Source: JAFGLP01 sp050014895 (GTDB lineage: Bacteria > Chloroflexota > Dehalococcoidia > GIF9 > UBA5629). From it: a stretch of 30,803 nucleotides of DNA. The position numbers and the translations under genes were made by a program. This document shows, one piece after another, positions 16,741 to 23,177 of the stretch. Position 1 is the first letter of the stretch. Each line of letters opens with the position of its first letter. The notes beneath the pieces were generated by a model, which did not search any database, was not told the origin of the DNA, and saw only the letters and a program-made list of their open reading frames with translations. The DNA lies in the NCBI GenBank assembly GCA_050014895.1, contig JBEKCL010000013.1, forward strand, positions 1 to 30,803, in the 5' to 3' direction.

Positions 16741-17352
16741 ATGGGTAAGATACTGATAGTAAATACCGGACCTACGGAGTTTGAGCGCCAGGGCCAGTAT
16801 CCTTTAATGGATAAAGCTGGACTGGATGCTCCTACGGACAAGTGGGCTCAGGCGGCGTTAAAACGCCTGCTTGAATACCAGTTGGCCGCTGTTTATTACC
16901 TGCCTGTCCCCGAAGCGTTGGAGACGGCGGAAATTATAGCGGGGGGTTATAAATTGGAGCCAAAAATCCTCCCGGGGTTTGAGAATGTGGGAGAGATATC
17001 GTGGAAAGGTCTCAGTCCTGAAGAAGCCTGTGTTTTTGACTGTCCCCTGGGTGAGAGGCAATCGGATGCTGTCAACATAAAGTTCCCATTCAATGATGAT
17101 CTGGTACAACTGAGGGGAAAAATTTCCGCAGCGCTTGATAAAATTGCAGCCGGGTATAAGAAGGAAACGGTTGCAGTCGTGTCTCACAGGGCATTATCAG
17201 TTATCATGGTCCTGCACTTTTTACATATGGACAACTGCCATTATAATCAGATAGCCCAGGAAAATGGAGCGGTTAACCTGTTCGAGACACGAGGTGGGAT
17301 GCCGTCTGCACTTTACATAAATGACACATGCCATCTGGAAGGCTTATTGTAG
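16741..17352 (+). CDS. Histidine phosphatase (phosphoglycerate mutase-like) fold protein, probably inactive
   Basis: This 203-residue protein matches the histidine-phosphatase layout. Its N-terminal strand ILIVNTGPTEF aligns with the usual LVRHGxTE, and AETAEII-like ETAEIIAGG, GEISWKGLSPEE and VVSHRALSVIMVLHFL follow. The second active-site histidine (H149) is present. The catalytic Arg-His of RHG is replaced by Asn8-Thr9, so the phosphohistidine nucleophile is missing. The protein may be a pseudo-enzyme, a binder of phosphorylated ligands, or use a different residue. It begins 28 bp after the thiolase and ends 20 bp before argC, so it probably belongs to the operon. No membrane or signal segment is seen. 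Confidence 0.75.
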   Translation: MGKILIVNTGPTEFERQGQYPLMDKAGLDAPTDKWAQAALKRLLEYQLAAVYYLPVPEALETAEIIAGGYKLEPKILPGFENVGEISWKGLSPEEACVFDCPLGERQSDAVNIKFPFNDDLVQLRGKISAALDKIAAGYKKETVAVVSHRALSVIMVLHFLHMDNCHYNQIAQENGAVNLFETRGGMPSALYINDTCHLEGLL

Positions 17353-17372
17353 TTGAGGAAAGGGCGAAATCT

Positions 17373-18407
17373 ATGAAGAAAATTAGAGCGGGTATTATTA
17401 ATGTTACCGGTTATGCGGGTGTAGAGCTGGCGCGTATCCTGTGGCAGCATCCGGATGTTGAGCTGGTATCAGTCACAGGACGTAGTGCGGCAGGCAAGAA
17501 ACTCGGTGAGGTTTTCCCTCACCTGGAATGTACCGGTCTCACTATTACCGCTGAACTGGAAACCAGCCTGGATGTTGTCTTTTCGGCCATGGGGCATAAA
17601 ACCAGCGCTGAAGGCGTTGTGCCTTTAGTGAAAAGGGGGGTCCGGGTAGTTGATATTAGCGCCGACTTCAGGCTTCGAGAGGCGACCTGGTATCCTCAAT
17701 GGTACGACTTCGAGCATCCATCCCCGGAGTTACTGAAAACTGCAGTTTACGGGTTGCCGGAATTGCACCGGGCAGGTATTGCTGCTGCGAAGATAGTCGC
17801 CAATCCCGGATGCTATCCCACGTCTGCCATATTGGGGCTTGCTCCTTTGGTTAAGGCCGGATTGGTTGAGCCCGACCTTATAGTTGATAGTAAATCGGGC
17901 GTATCGGGAGCGGGTAGAACGCTCACGTTGACGACCCATTTCTCTGAGGCCAGCGATAACGTGCGCCCTTATGCGCTGGGCGGGCACCGTCATTTACCCG
18001 AGATATCGCAGGAGCTTGACGCCCTGAACCCTTCGGCAGGCATTTCTGTGACATTCGTGCCGCATGTTGTCCCGATGACGCGTGGCATAGAGAGCACATG
18101 TTATGCAAAAGCGCGCAAGGGTAAGCTTACAGGCGGGAAAGAGGAGCTCGATAAAATCTACTATGATTTCTATAAGAATGAGCCTTTTACCAGGGTCGTG
18201 CAGCAGCCGCCGGAGTCGAAACATACATGGGGAAGCAACCTGTGTTTATTATACCCCACGATGAATGATAAGACGGGTAGAGTCATAGTGATCAGTTGTA
18301 TCGACAACCTGATTAAAGGGGCGGCTGGACAAGCAGTACAAAATATGAATATAATGTTTGGTTTTCCTGAGAAGGCAGGGCTTGAAGCCCTTCCTCTTTA
18401 TCCATAG
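17373..18407 (+). CDS. argC: N-acetyl-gamma-glutamyl-phosphate reductase
   Basis: The protein has 344 residues from ATG 17373 (MKKIRAGIINVTGYAGVELA); a longer frame from 17328 overlaps the previous gene and adds a non-conserved tail. The NAD(P)-binding GYAGVELARIL is N-terminal. The catalytic C147 lies in the diagnostic NPGCYPT motif, and GGHRHLPEI and PHVVPMTRGI are also family hallmarks. It reduces N-acetylglutamyl phosphate to the semialdehyde, the third step of arginine synthesis. No other arg gene is adjacent. The LysW-dependent homologue LysY is a less likely alternative, since no lysine-pathway genes are visible. tRNA-Glu starts 5 bp after its stop. Confidence 0.93.
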   Translation: MKKIRAGIINVTGYAGVELARILWQHPDVELVSVTGRSAAGKKLGEVFPHLECTGLTITAELETSLDVVFSAMGHKTSAEGVVPLVKRGVRVVDISADFRLREATWYPQWYDFEHPSPELLKTAVYGLPELHRAGIAAAKIVANPGCYPTSAILGLAPLVKAGLVEPDLIVDSKSGVSGAGRTLTLTTHFSEASDNVRPYALGGHRHLPEISQELDALNPSAGISVTFVPHVVPMTRGIESTCYAKARKGKLTGGKEELDKIYYDFYKNEPFTRVVQQPPESKHTWGSNLCLLYPTMNDKTGRVIVISCIDNLIKGAAGQAVQNMNIMFGFPEKAGLEALPLYP

Positions 18408-18412
18408 TACAT

Positions 18413-18488
18413 GCCCCCATCGTCTAGAGGCCTAGGACACCAGCCTTTCAAGCTGGTCACAGGGATTCGAATTCCCTTGGGGGCACCA
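18413..18488 (+). tRNA. trnE: tRNA-Glu (anticodon UUC), CCA encoded
   Basis: The acceptor arm GCCCCCA (18413-18419) pairs with TGGGGGC (18478-18484). The anticodon stem CCAGC/GCTGG encloses the loop CTTTCAA with anticodon TTC, and the T-arm AGGGA-TTCGAAT-TCCCT is intact. The discriminator A and CCA (18486-18488) are encoded. The 3' part from 18459 is duplicated at 25159-25190, so the gene served as an integration target. Confidence 0.96.
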
Positions 18489-18490
18489 CC
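18459..18490 (+). repeat. attL-like direct repeat: 3' end of tRNA-Glu
   Basis: These 32 bases comprise the T-arm, the acceptor 3' strand and CCA of tRNA-Glu plus two bases. Compared with 25159-25190 they match at 26 of 32 positions, with 15 identical at the left (ACAGGGATTCGAATT) and eight at the right (GCACCACC). The tRNA side keeps the functional gene, as is usual for element insertion at tRNA 3' ends. Confidence 0.7.
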
Positions 18491-18810
18491 TCTCTTTGAA
18501 TCTAGCCCACTCATATAGTATTTCCCTGTTAATACTATGATATTGAAAAGTTACTTGTGAATACCCTATAGAAACCTTTAAATATACGATAACTTGTAGT
18601 AGACTTAATAATCACAATGGAAGGTCAGATGTTGAGGGAGGGTCTTTATTGATTATTGGGTCAATACCTAGTTGAAAAAAGGAACGCATAACCAATAACC
18701 AACTAGCCATATTATGCGACATAATGTTGCAGAGGCAATAGGTTCGATGACAAGGACTTCAATTAATACTTTCAATGTCTATTATAATACGAGCCATGTG
18801 GAGGTAGAGT
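18489..18810 (+). promoter_or_regulatory. Left-end non-coding region of the island, leader of the ATPase gene
   Basis: No gene is seen in these 322 bases. An inverted repeat ATAGTATT (18515-18522) / AATACTAT (18531-18538) lies just after the tRNA and could terminate it, though no T-run follows. Two interlocked 7-bp inverted repeats occur at 18668-18718 (CTAGTTG/CAACTAG and CGCATAA/TTATGCG), a pseudoknot topology. A perfect TATAAT at 18783-18788 lies 22 bp before the ATG at 18811, but only a weak -35 (TTCAAT, 19-bp spacing) precedes it. GGAGGT at 18800 is the ribosome site. Confidence 0.4.
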
Positions 18811-20235
18811 ATGAAAATCGAAATTAATAACTTTGGACCTATTAATAAGGCTAATATGCAAATTAGTCCATTGACTATAATAATTGGCCGGAATAATCTT
18901 GGGAAATCATTTATAGCACAATTAATTTATTCAATATTGCAGTCCCTAAGTCCATTCCGCAGATCTCCGCATTTTGTTGAGAATAACACTATGTTTATTT
19001 GGAATGAAGCACTCCCTGACCAGTATATTAAGTCCAGGCGAAATAGTGAAAAGATATTCTCTGATTGCTTCAAGTCATGGAAATCCGGTGATATTACTTT
19101 TCAAGAATTCCACGCTAATATTGTAGAAAACTGGTTCAACTCCTATAAGGAGCAATTAAAAATATCAATCCCTTCAACTCTCGAGGGGGTTTTCAGTACT
19201 AAAATAACAGATTTAATTAGTCTTAACTCCACTTCTTGTCGGATTAACATGGTGTTGTCACCGTGCTTACGTATTAATATAACTATACGACGTAAAAATG
19301 TACTTGATATCAAAATAGTCTTTGATAAAACATTCTATATAAATTTGCTCTCGACTGATAAAAATCTAAAAGATCTTTATGCAAAACATCCAAGAGCAAG
19401 TGCATCAAGCAGATATGAAATGTTTTATACGACTGAAAGAATATTTAGGAACAATATAGCCAGTCAACTAAACATTGCTGTCCCATACTATATTCCAGCA
19501 GGAAGAGGGGGACTACTAGATGCATGGGATACAATTTCTACTGCTTGGATCAATATGGCACCTACCTCAATCTTAAGGGGCATCAGTATGCCGCCATTGC
19601 CTGGGACTGCCTCTATATTTTATACGACTCTTCTTGGTCTATCCGGTACCTATAAAGGCCCCTTCTACTCATTGTGTTCGCAGTTCGAAAAGATAATCGA
19701 TGGTCAAATTGAGTTATCTCAACAGTCAAAGATAAAAGGCAAAAAAGATATCTATTATTTATTCGAAACTAACGGAAAGAGCACAAAGATCCCAATTATT
19801 CACGCTGCATCGATGATAAAGGAAATCGGTCCATTGTATTTATTTATTAAAGAAATATTAGCCAAGCATGATTTGTTCATAATTGAAGAACCTGAGTCGC
19901 ACCTTCATCCGACAGCGCAAAGAGATCTTATGAAAATATTAGTCAGTTTAGTCCAAAAAGGAACGAATGTCGTGTTCACTACACATAGCGACCTATTGTT
20001 ACGTTCTGTAACGCATGAAGTCTTTAGAAAGGTGATATCCCATGAGAAACCTTTGATATCATTAGAAGATTTAGCAATTTATCTAATAAAACAAGGGGCA
20101 AAAGGTAGTGTGTCTACCAAAATAAAGATTGGTAAATATGGGTCCTTAGATAGAATTCCAACATTTGATGAGGTCTTCAAGGAACTTTACGATGAGGAAA
20201 TTCGGTTGGAGATTATTGGGCATGCCAATACTTAA
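18811..20235 (+). CDS. OLD/AAA_15-type ABC-like ATPase (possible defence protein)
   Basis: This 474-residue protein starts MKIEINNFGPI, typical of SMC/OLD-like ATPases. Walker A is GRNNLGKS at 26-33 (GxxNxGKS). Walker B with the catalytic Glu is LFIIEEPESHLHP at 355-367, and the switch His is H392 in FTTHSD. No TOPRIM domain follows; the chain ends with a short tail (IPTFDEVFKELYDEE), so it is not a full OLD nuclease. Related stand-alone ATPases pair with a nuclease or effector gene in phage-defence systems such as Septu and PARIS. Here the next gene overlaps by about 14 bp and encodes a possible nuclease. A GTGGAGGTAGAGT site precedes the ATG. The low GC content sets it apart from argC. Confidence 0.8.
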   Translation: MKIEINNFGPINKANMQISPLTIIIGRNNLGKSFIAQLIYSILQSLSPFRRSPHFVENNTMFIWNEALPDQYIKSRRNSEKIFSDCFKSWKSGDITFQEFHANIVENWFNSYKEQLKISIPSTLEGVFSTKITDLISLNSTSCRINMVLSPCLRINITIRRKNVLDIKIVFDKTFYINLLSTDKNLKDLYAKHPRASASSRYEMFYTTERIFRNNIASQLNIAVPYYIPAGRGGLLDAWDTISTAWINMAPTSILRGISMPPLPGTASIFYTTLLGLSGTYKGPFYSLCSQFEKIIDGQIELSQQSKIKGKKDIYYLFETNGKSTKIPIIHAASMIKEIGPLYLFIKEILAKHDLFIIEEPESHLHPTAQRDLMKILVSLVQKGTNVVFTTHSDLLLRSVTHEVFRKVISHEKPLISLEDLAIYLIKQGAKGSVSTKIKIGKYGSLDRIPTFDEVFKELYDEEIRLEIIGHANT

Positions 20236-20854
20236 TATGGACAGCATTCTGAAAAATATCTGCTCTCTTGATAGTTGCCAAGAAAAAAAATGCGTTAAAT
20301 TGGATAGAGAAATAAGGAAGGCCATTCACGTTCGTATAGACGGAGGGGCGATTAGCGATACTGTCAAACAAAAGAGATGCGATTGTTTGCTAATCATGTT
20401 TATCAAAAAGTTAGATTATTTATATATGTTTTTTATTGAAGTTGAAAATAGTCCTTCCCCGGATATAAAAGATGCCCTCTCACAATTACAAGGAACTATT
20501 AATCTATTTAGTAATACAATTCGCGATACTGATTTTTCACTAATAAATAAATCGTATATCAAATCTAAGTTAACGAGCATTAATAAAGGTAATTCTAACC
20601 TTATTGACGAGTTATTGGCTGCTATGAAACATCTTAACAAAAAGAAATTTCATATTGTCCCTGTTTTGTATGCTACCAGAAGAGATTCGCAGTCGAAAAA
20701 TAACTTAATGTTTAGAGTAGGTCTCACGAACTATTATAAGATTAAAATTTATGGTAACAATTCATCACCGGTATTGTTTAAAAAATGTACCGAATCATTT
20801 GCACCACTATTTGAGGAAGCACTAAAGATGTATCCTCAGAAAATCCACAACTAA
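20222..20854 (+). CDS. Unrecognised protein with a possible PD-(D/E)XK-like nuclease core, paired with the ATPase
   Basis: I do not recognise the family. From ATG 20222 (GGAG 10 nt upstream) the protein has 210 residues; ATG 20237, just past the ATPase stop, is the alternative. The region RCDCLLIMF-x12-FFIEVENS-x8-LSQLQG has D54 before a beta-strand, E73-V-E75 at the end of the next strand, and a following helix with Q88. That order resembles the D...(D/E)xK...Q core of restriction-like nucleases, with E in place of K as in BamHI. The overlap with the ATPase gene implies translational coupling and probably a complex. The N-terminus has Cys residues (CSLDSCQEKKC). Nuclease function is inference and needs structure comparison. 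Confidence 0.55.
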   Translation: MPILNMDSILKNICSLDSCQEKKCVKLDREIRKAIHVRIDGGAISDTVKQKRCDCLLIMFIKKLDYLYMFFIEVENSPSPDIKDALSQLQGTINLFSNTIRDTDFSLINKSYIKSKLTSINKGNSNLIDELLAAMKHLNKKKFHIVPVLYATRRDSQSKNNLMFRVGLTNYYKIKIYGNNSSPVLFKKCTESFAPLFEEALKMYPQKIHN

Positions 20855-20912
20855 TTATCTACAGAACGAAATCTGGCTGTCCCAGCACTCAGTATGAAAA
20901 AAATACTTTAGC

Positions 20913-21173
20913 TCATCCTGAGAAGCTGTAGCTATAACGCCCGGCGTATTGCGGTCTTTCTCCCAGTTCAGGGCCAAGTAGATTACGCTGGGACACGCTG
21001 TTGGGGTCCGGTAACATTTTATATGCTGATCCTATCGCTTTAGCAAATTGCTCATTAGAGACTTTGTTTCCAAGCTCTGCGCTTGTTGCCAGTTTCTGTA
21101 AAAAGGACACGTCTGCATCATCTGTGCCAATGGTAATGATATCTATTCCCTCATTTTTTGCAATTTGTCCAGC
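20913..21173 (-). pseudogene. Truncated duplicate of the VWA-domain gene (C-terminal third)
   Basis: Read on the minus strand, this encodes AGQIAKNEGIDIITIGTDDA onward to the same YAGRYSYSFSG end as the VWA protein at 23178-23921 (its residues 161-247). There are a few substitutions and a one-residue indel near the end. The DNA is nearly identical up to 21173, then homology stops abruptly and an in-frame TAG follows at 21182-21180. The MIDAS motif DxSxS and any start signal are missing. It is a partial copy left by duplication or recombination, in the same orientation as the full gene 2.3 kb away. Confidence 0.85.
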
Positions 21174-21205
21174 GTTGACCTATAAAACTGAAATAGTCCT
21201 TCAAA

Positions 21206-21697
21206 TCAGCGTATTTCGATTTGTGAAGGTGATGTAACCTCAATTTCGGGAATGCCACTATATAGTTTGATGAGCCCTGTTACACAGACATTTCTGCCGT
21301 AATACATGGAATTTATCATATTCTCGCATTGCGCACGATTTTCATTCCATATTAGCGCAACGAACCTGTTAGGATTTGGATAGGCATTTCCAATATTGAT
21401 AAATGTTGGTTTGCCTTTGCTAGCTGTCGCCCAGGTAACATTACTCACAGGGCCGCATACCTTTATATACTCCCCGATATGGTCTTTGGCAGTGTTCCAC
21501 GGAATGTAACTTGGCTTGGTTTCTGTTTGTACTGTCTGGGTGGCAGTTGAAGTAGTGCTAGCTGGCTGTTGAGTTAGCTTTGAAGAGTCAGTCGTAGTTG
21601 GCAAGCTGGAAGATTGATTTGTTTGCACACAGTCGACAGATAAAGGAATTAATAAAAGGATTAGGAATATACAAAATAGCCACTTGTTCCGCATCAT
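21206..21697 (-). CDS. Secreted lipoprotein-like protein with an OB-fold-like domain
   Basis: This protein of 163 residues has a signal sequence (basic MMRNK, hydrophobic core, then LSVDC, an atypical lipobox because of Asp before Cys). A Ser/Thr/Gln-rich linker to about residue 65 follows. The C-terminal domain (IGEYIKVCGPVSNVTWATAS ... FVALIW ... GRNVCVTGLI ... GIPEIEVTSPSQIEI) resembles the small OB-like nucleic-acid-binding or nuclease-associated domains of secreted bacterial proteins. Two Cys pairs may form disulfides. GGCGGAGGCG precedes two consecutive ATGs; the second (21694) is better spaced. Its role in the island is unknown. The VWA remnant begins 32 bp downstream on the same strand. 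Confidence 0.6.
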   Translation of the reverse strand: MMRNKWLFCIFLILLLIPLSVDCVQTNQSSSLPTTTDSSKLTQQPASTTSTATQTVQTETKPSYIPWNTAKDHIGEYIKVCGPVSNVTWATASKGKPTFINIGNAYPNPNRFVALIWNENRAQCENMINSMYYGRNVCVTGLIKLYSGIPEIEVTSPSQIEIR

Positions 21698-21965
21698 CGC
21701 CTCCGCCTGACTTTTATCGCTTAAGAAGTAACATGGTATTTCTGGCTACACTGAATGTCAAATTTGGATAGAAACGAAACAGTTCAACAGTTAGTGGAAC
21801 GCATCCCGAAACCGAGAAAACCTTACTATGCAGTGGACTATAACATGGGGTAAGGTCATCCAGAACAAATATTTGTGCGAGGTGTCCAGAGATATCTGAC
21901 AAATATCAAGGAATGATGATATGCCAAAGCGAAAATTAATTAAGCAGTCAAGAATCTATAGATAT
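21698..21965. other. Non-coding stretch between the lipoprotein and NYN genes
   Basis: This 268-bp AT-rich gap contains only short, unconvincing frames. The minus-strand frame at 21714-21902 has no ribosome site or family resemblance. I see no strong promoter, repeat or hairpin here. It presumably holds the leader of the leftward lipoprotein gene and the 3' end of the NYN transcript. Confidence 0.3.
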
Positions 21966-22592
21966 TTAATGCCATTCACTAGGGCAATTCAAGACGTATC
22001 CACCAGTTTTAGTTATCGCTGGTGGTAATAGGCTCTTTTCCAATTCTTTTTCTGTAATATGAAGATAGGCATTAGCGACTCCCATAAGGTCCTTATTAGT
22101 GCGCATGGGAGGGAAAATCACAATTACACGTTTGTTAGGTGGATTACTTCTGATAGTCTCAATTGCCGGAACCAGGTCTCGATCACCTGAAATAATAATG
22201 GCAGTATCATATTTATTCTTATATGCGTCAGATACTAATTCCGTGGACAATTGGACATCAGTCATTTTCTCTTCTGGTTTATAATTTACATAACCACATT
22301 GTTCGCATGTAATAGCGGTTGGTTGGTATATTCCATAATATGGTTGGATGCCCGCAATAGTATTCAATGCTTCTAAATAGGTCGACTGTCTTTTCCTTTT
22401 GTCAGGGGGATCTGTTATACGAGAAGTGAAGTATTTCACAAGTATTAGATTGCGTGGATGCCGTGGGTCGTTTGTAAAATTCTGGCATAACTGTTTAAGA
22501 TTTAGCCAATAATAACAAGCCCAACCCTTTTCCTTAAGCCCAAAGTATAAATTGAAGCCGTCAATGTATGCGATAACCCGTTCAGCTTTCAT
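21966..22592 (-). CDS. NYN-domain (LabA/DUF88, PIN-like) putative ribonuclease with a zinc-ribbon-like CxxC
   Basis: From ATG 22592 the protein has 208 residues (MKAERVIAYIDGFNLYFGL). A TTG nine codons upstream is in frame but lies over the promoter -10 region. The N-terminal YIDGFNL is the NYN first-strand signature with acidic D11. TDVQLSTELVSDAYKNKYD and IISGDRDLVPAI supply the other conserved acidic residues of the metal site. CEQCGY in the middle may hold one half of a zinc ribbon. NYN proteins are PIN-fold RNases. It is driven by a promoter lying face-to-face with that of an sRNA candidate. It could be an RNA-processing enzyme or a toxin-like effector within the island. Confidence 0.82.
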   Translation of the reverse strand: MKAERVIAYIDGFNLYFGLKEKGWACYYWLNLKQLCQNFTNDPRHPRNLILVKYFTSRITDPPDKRKRQSTYLEALNTIAGIQPYYGIYQPTAITCEQCGYVNYKPEEKMTDVQLSTELVSDAYKNKYDTAIIISGDRDLVPAIETIRSNPPNKRVIVIFPPMRTNKDLMGVANAYLHITEKELEKSLLPPAITKTGGYVLNCPSEWH

Positions 22593-22606
22593 ATATGACC
22601 GCCATA

Positions 22607-22635
22607 AGCATATTGACAAGTGTTATGAATGTCAA
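22607..22635 (-). promoter_or_regulatory. Promoter of the NYN gene
   Basis: On the minus strand TTGACA (22635-22630), a 17-bp spacer and TATGCT (22612-22607, four of six matches) precede the ATG at 22592, giving a leader of only about 8-10 nt. It overlaps the rightward promoter almost completely: each -35 abuts the other's -10. Confidence 0.6.
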
Positions 22636-22641
22636 TATAAT
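22613..22641 (+). promoter_or_regulatory. Perfect consensus sigma-70 promoter for a small RNA
   Basis: TTGACA (22613-22618), exactly 17 bp, then TATAAT (22636-22641). This is a full consensus match and the best promoter in the window. It points right, away from the NYN gene. No protein gene starts within 200 bp, but an intrinsic terminator lies about 40-70 bp downstream. Confidence 0.8.
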
Positions 22642-22647
22642 GCACTG

Positions 22648-22715
22648 TAACAACGTCAGAGGTGAGTAACCCTGACCAATAACAACCCTCGAATTTTCGA
22701 GGGTTGTTCCTTTTT
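22648..22715 (+). ncRNA. Candidate small RNA, about 68 nt
   Basis: Starting about 7 nt after the TATAAT, the transcript would contain a hairpin at 22655-22676 (GTCAG-a-GGT / ACC-CTGAC, loop GAGTA). A perfect 13-bp terminator stem follows (22681-22693 with 22696-22708), then CCTTTTT. The terminator works only in the rightward direction, since no T-run follows on the other strand. No rightward gene lies upstream that would need it, which supports an independent RNA. No open frame with a ribosome site fits inside. I do not recognise the family. Possible roles are a guide, decoy or antitoxin for the adjacent NYN RNase, or a trans-acting sRNA. Confidence 0.6.
22681..22715 (+). terminator. Intrinsic terminator of the small RNA
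   Basis: AACAACCCTCGAA pairs perfectly with TTCGAGGGTTGTT across a 2-nt spacer, and CCTTTTT follows at 22709-22715. It is a strong Rho-independent terminator on the plus strand only. Confidence 0.85.
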
Positions 22716-22850
22716 GGCAATATTTTATTGATTGGTGGTTATCAAAGTAGCAGACTTAAATTATGCCAAGGCGACCAATAGTTTAACGAGATATAACCAA
22801 AGCGCAGAAGCGAAGAACAAAATCCTGAGGCTGAATGTTTTCTAGAAATA

Positions 22851-23054
22851 ATGATCACCGACATAAAAGGTGATCTTTATAATGGCGCATTTAGAAGTAA
22901 GTCATCACCACTTTTATTAAAATACAGCACTAAGGGCTTAAAAGAAGTTGATATAGTACAAGGATATATTGATCATATAAAGTATATGGAAAAAATTTCC
23001 GAAATGGAGAAACTTGTACGTGAAATAGATTTAACACTACTGATCTCTGTTTAA
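22851..23054 (+). CDS. Small hypothetical ORF (low confidence)
   Basis: This frame of 67 residues (MITDIKGDLYNGAFRSKSSP ...) has a Lys/Glu-rich helical C-terminus (YMEKISEMEKLVREIDL). No family is recognised, and there is no Shine-Dalgarno sequence before the ATG. The frame stays open upstream to 22797, which adds a charged stretch (PKRRSEEQNPEAE). It may be a real small island gene, the C-terminal remnant of a decayed gene, or chance in AT-rich DNA. The terminator at 22681-22715 would prevent read-through from the sRNA promoter. Confidence 0.25.
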   Translation: MITDIKGDLYNGAFRSKSSPLLLKYSTKGLKEVDIVQGYIDHIKYMEKISEMEKLVREIDLTLLISV

Positions 23055-23177
23055 CTATGGAAGTACTGGTATGGTGATACTAGCTTTTAGAAAAATGAGG
23101 GTCACATGACACTGAAGCCATAGTTGAAAGTAGTGTGCTGTAAGTTATTTCATTTCAATGGATTGAAGTGCTATTGC

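Noticed and set aside
16741..17352. Annotating this gene as an active phosphoglycerate mutase
   Set aside because: The catalytic Arg-His is replaced by Asn-Thr, so activity cannot be assumed.
17328..17372. Longer N-terminus for ArgC
   Set aside because: It overlaps the previous gene, and ArgC proteins start with the (M)xxxxAGIINVTGYAG-like strand encoded from 17373.
21714..21902. Minus-strand frame of 62 codons between the lipoprotein and NYN genes
   Set aside because: No ribosome binding site, no recognisable composition or motif; probably chance.
22593..22619. TTG start extending the NYN protein by nine residues
   Set aside because: These codons overlap the -10 region of its own promoter and would lie upstream of the expected transcript start.
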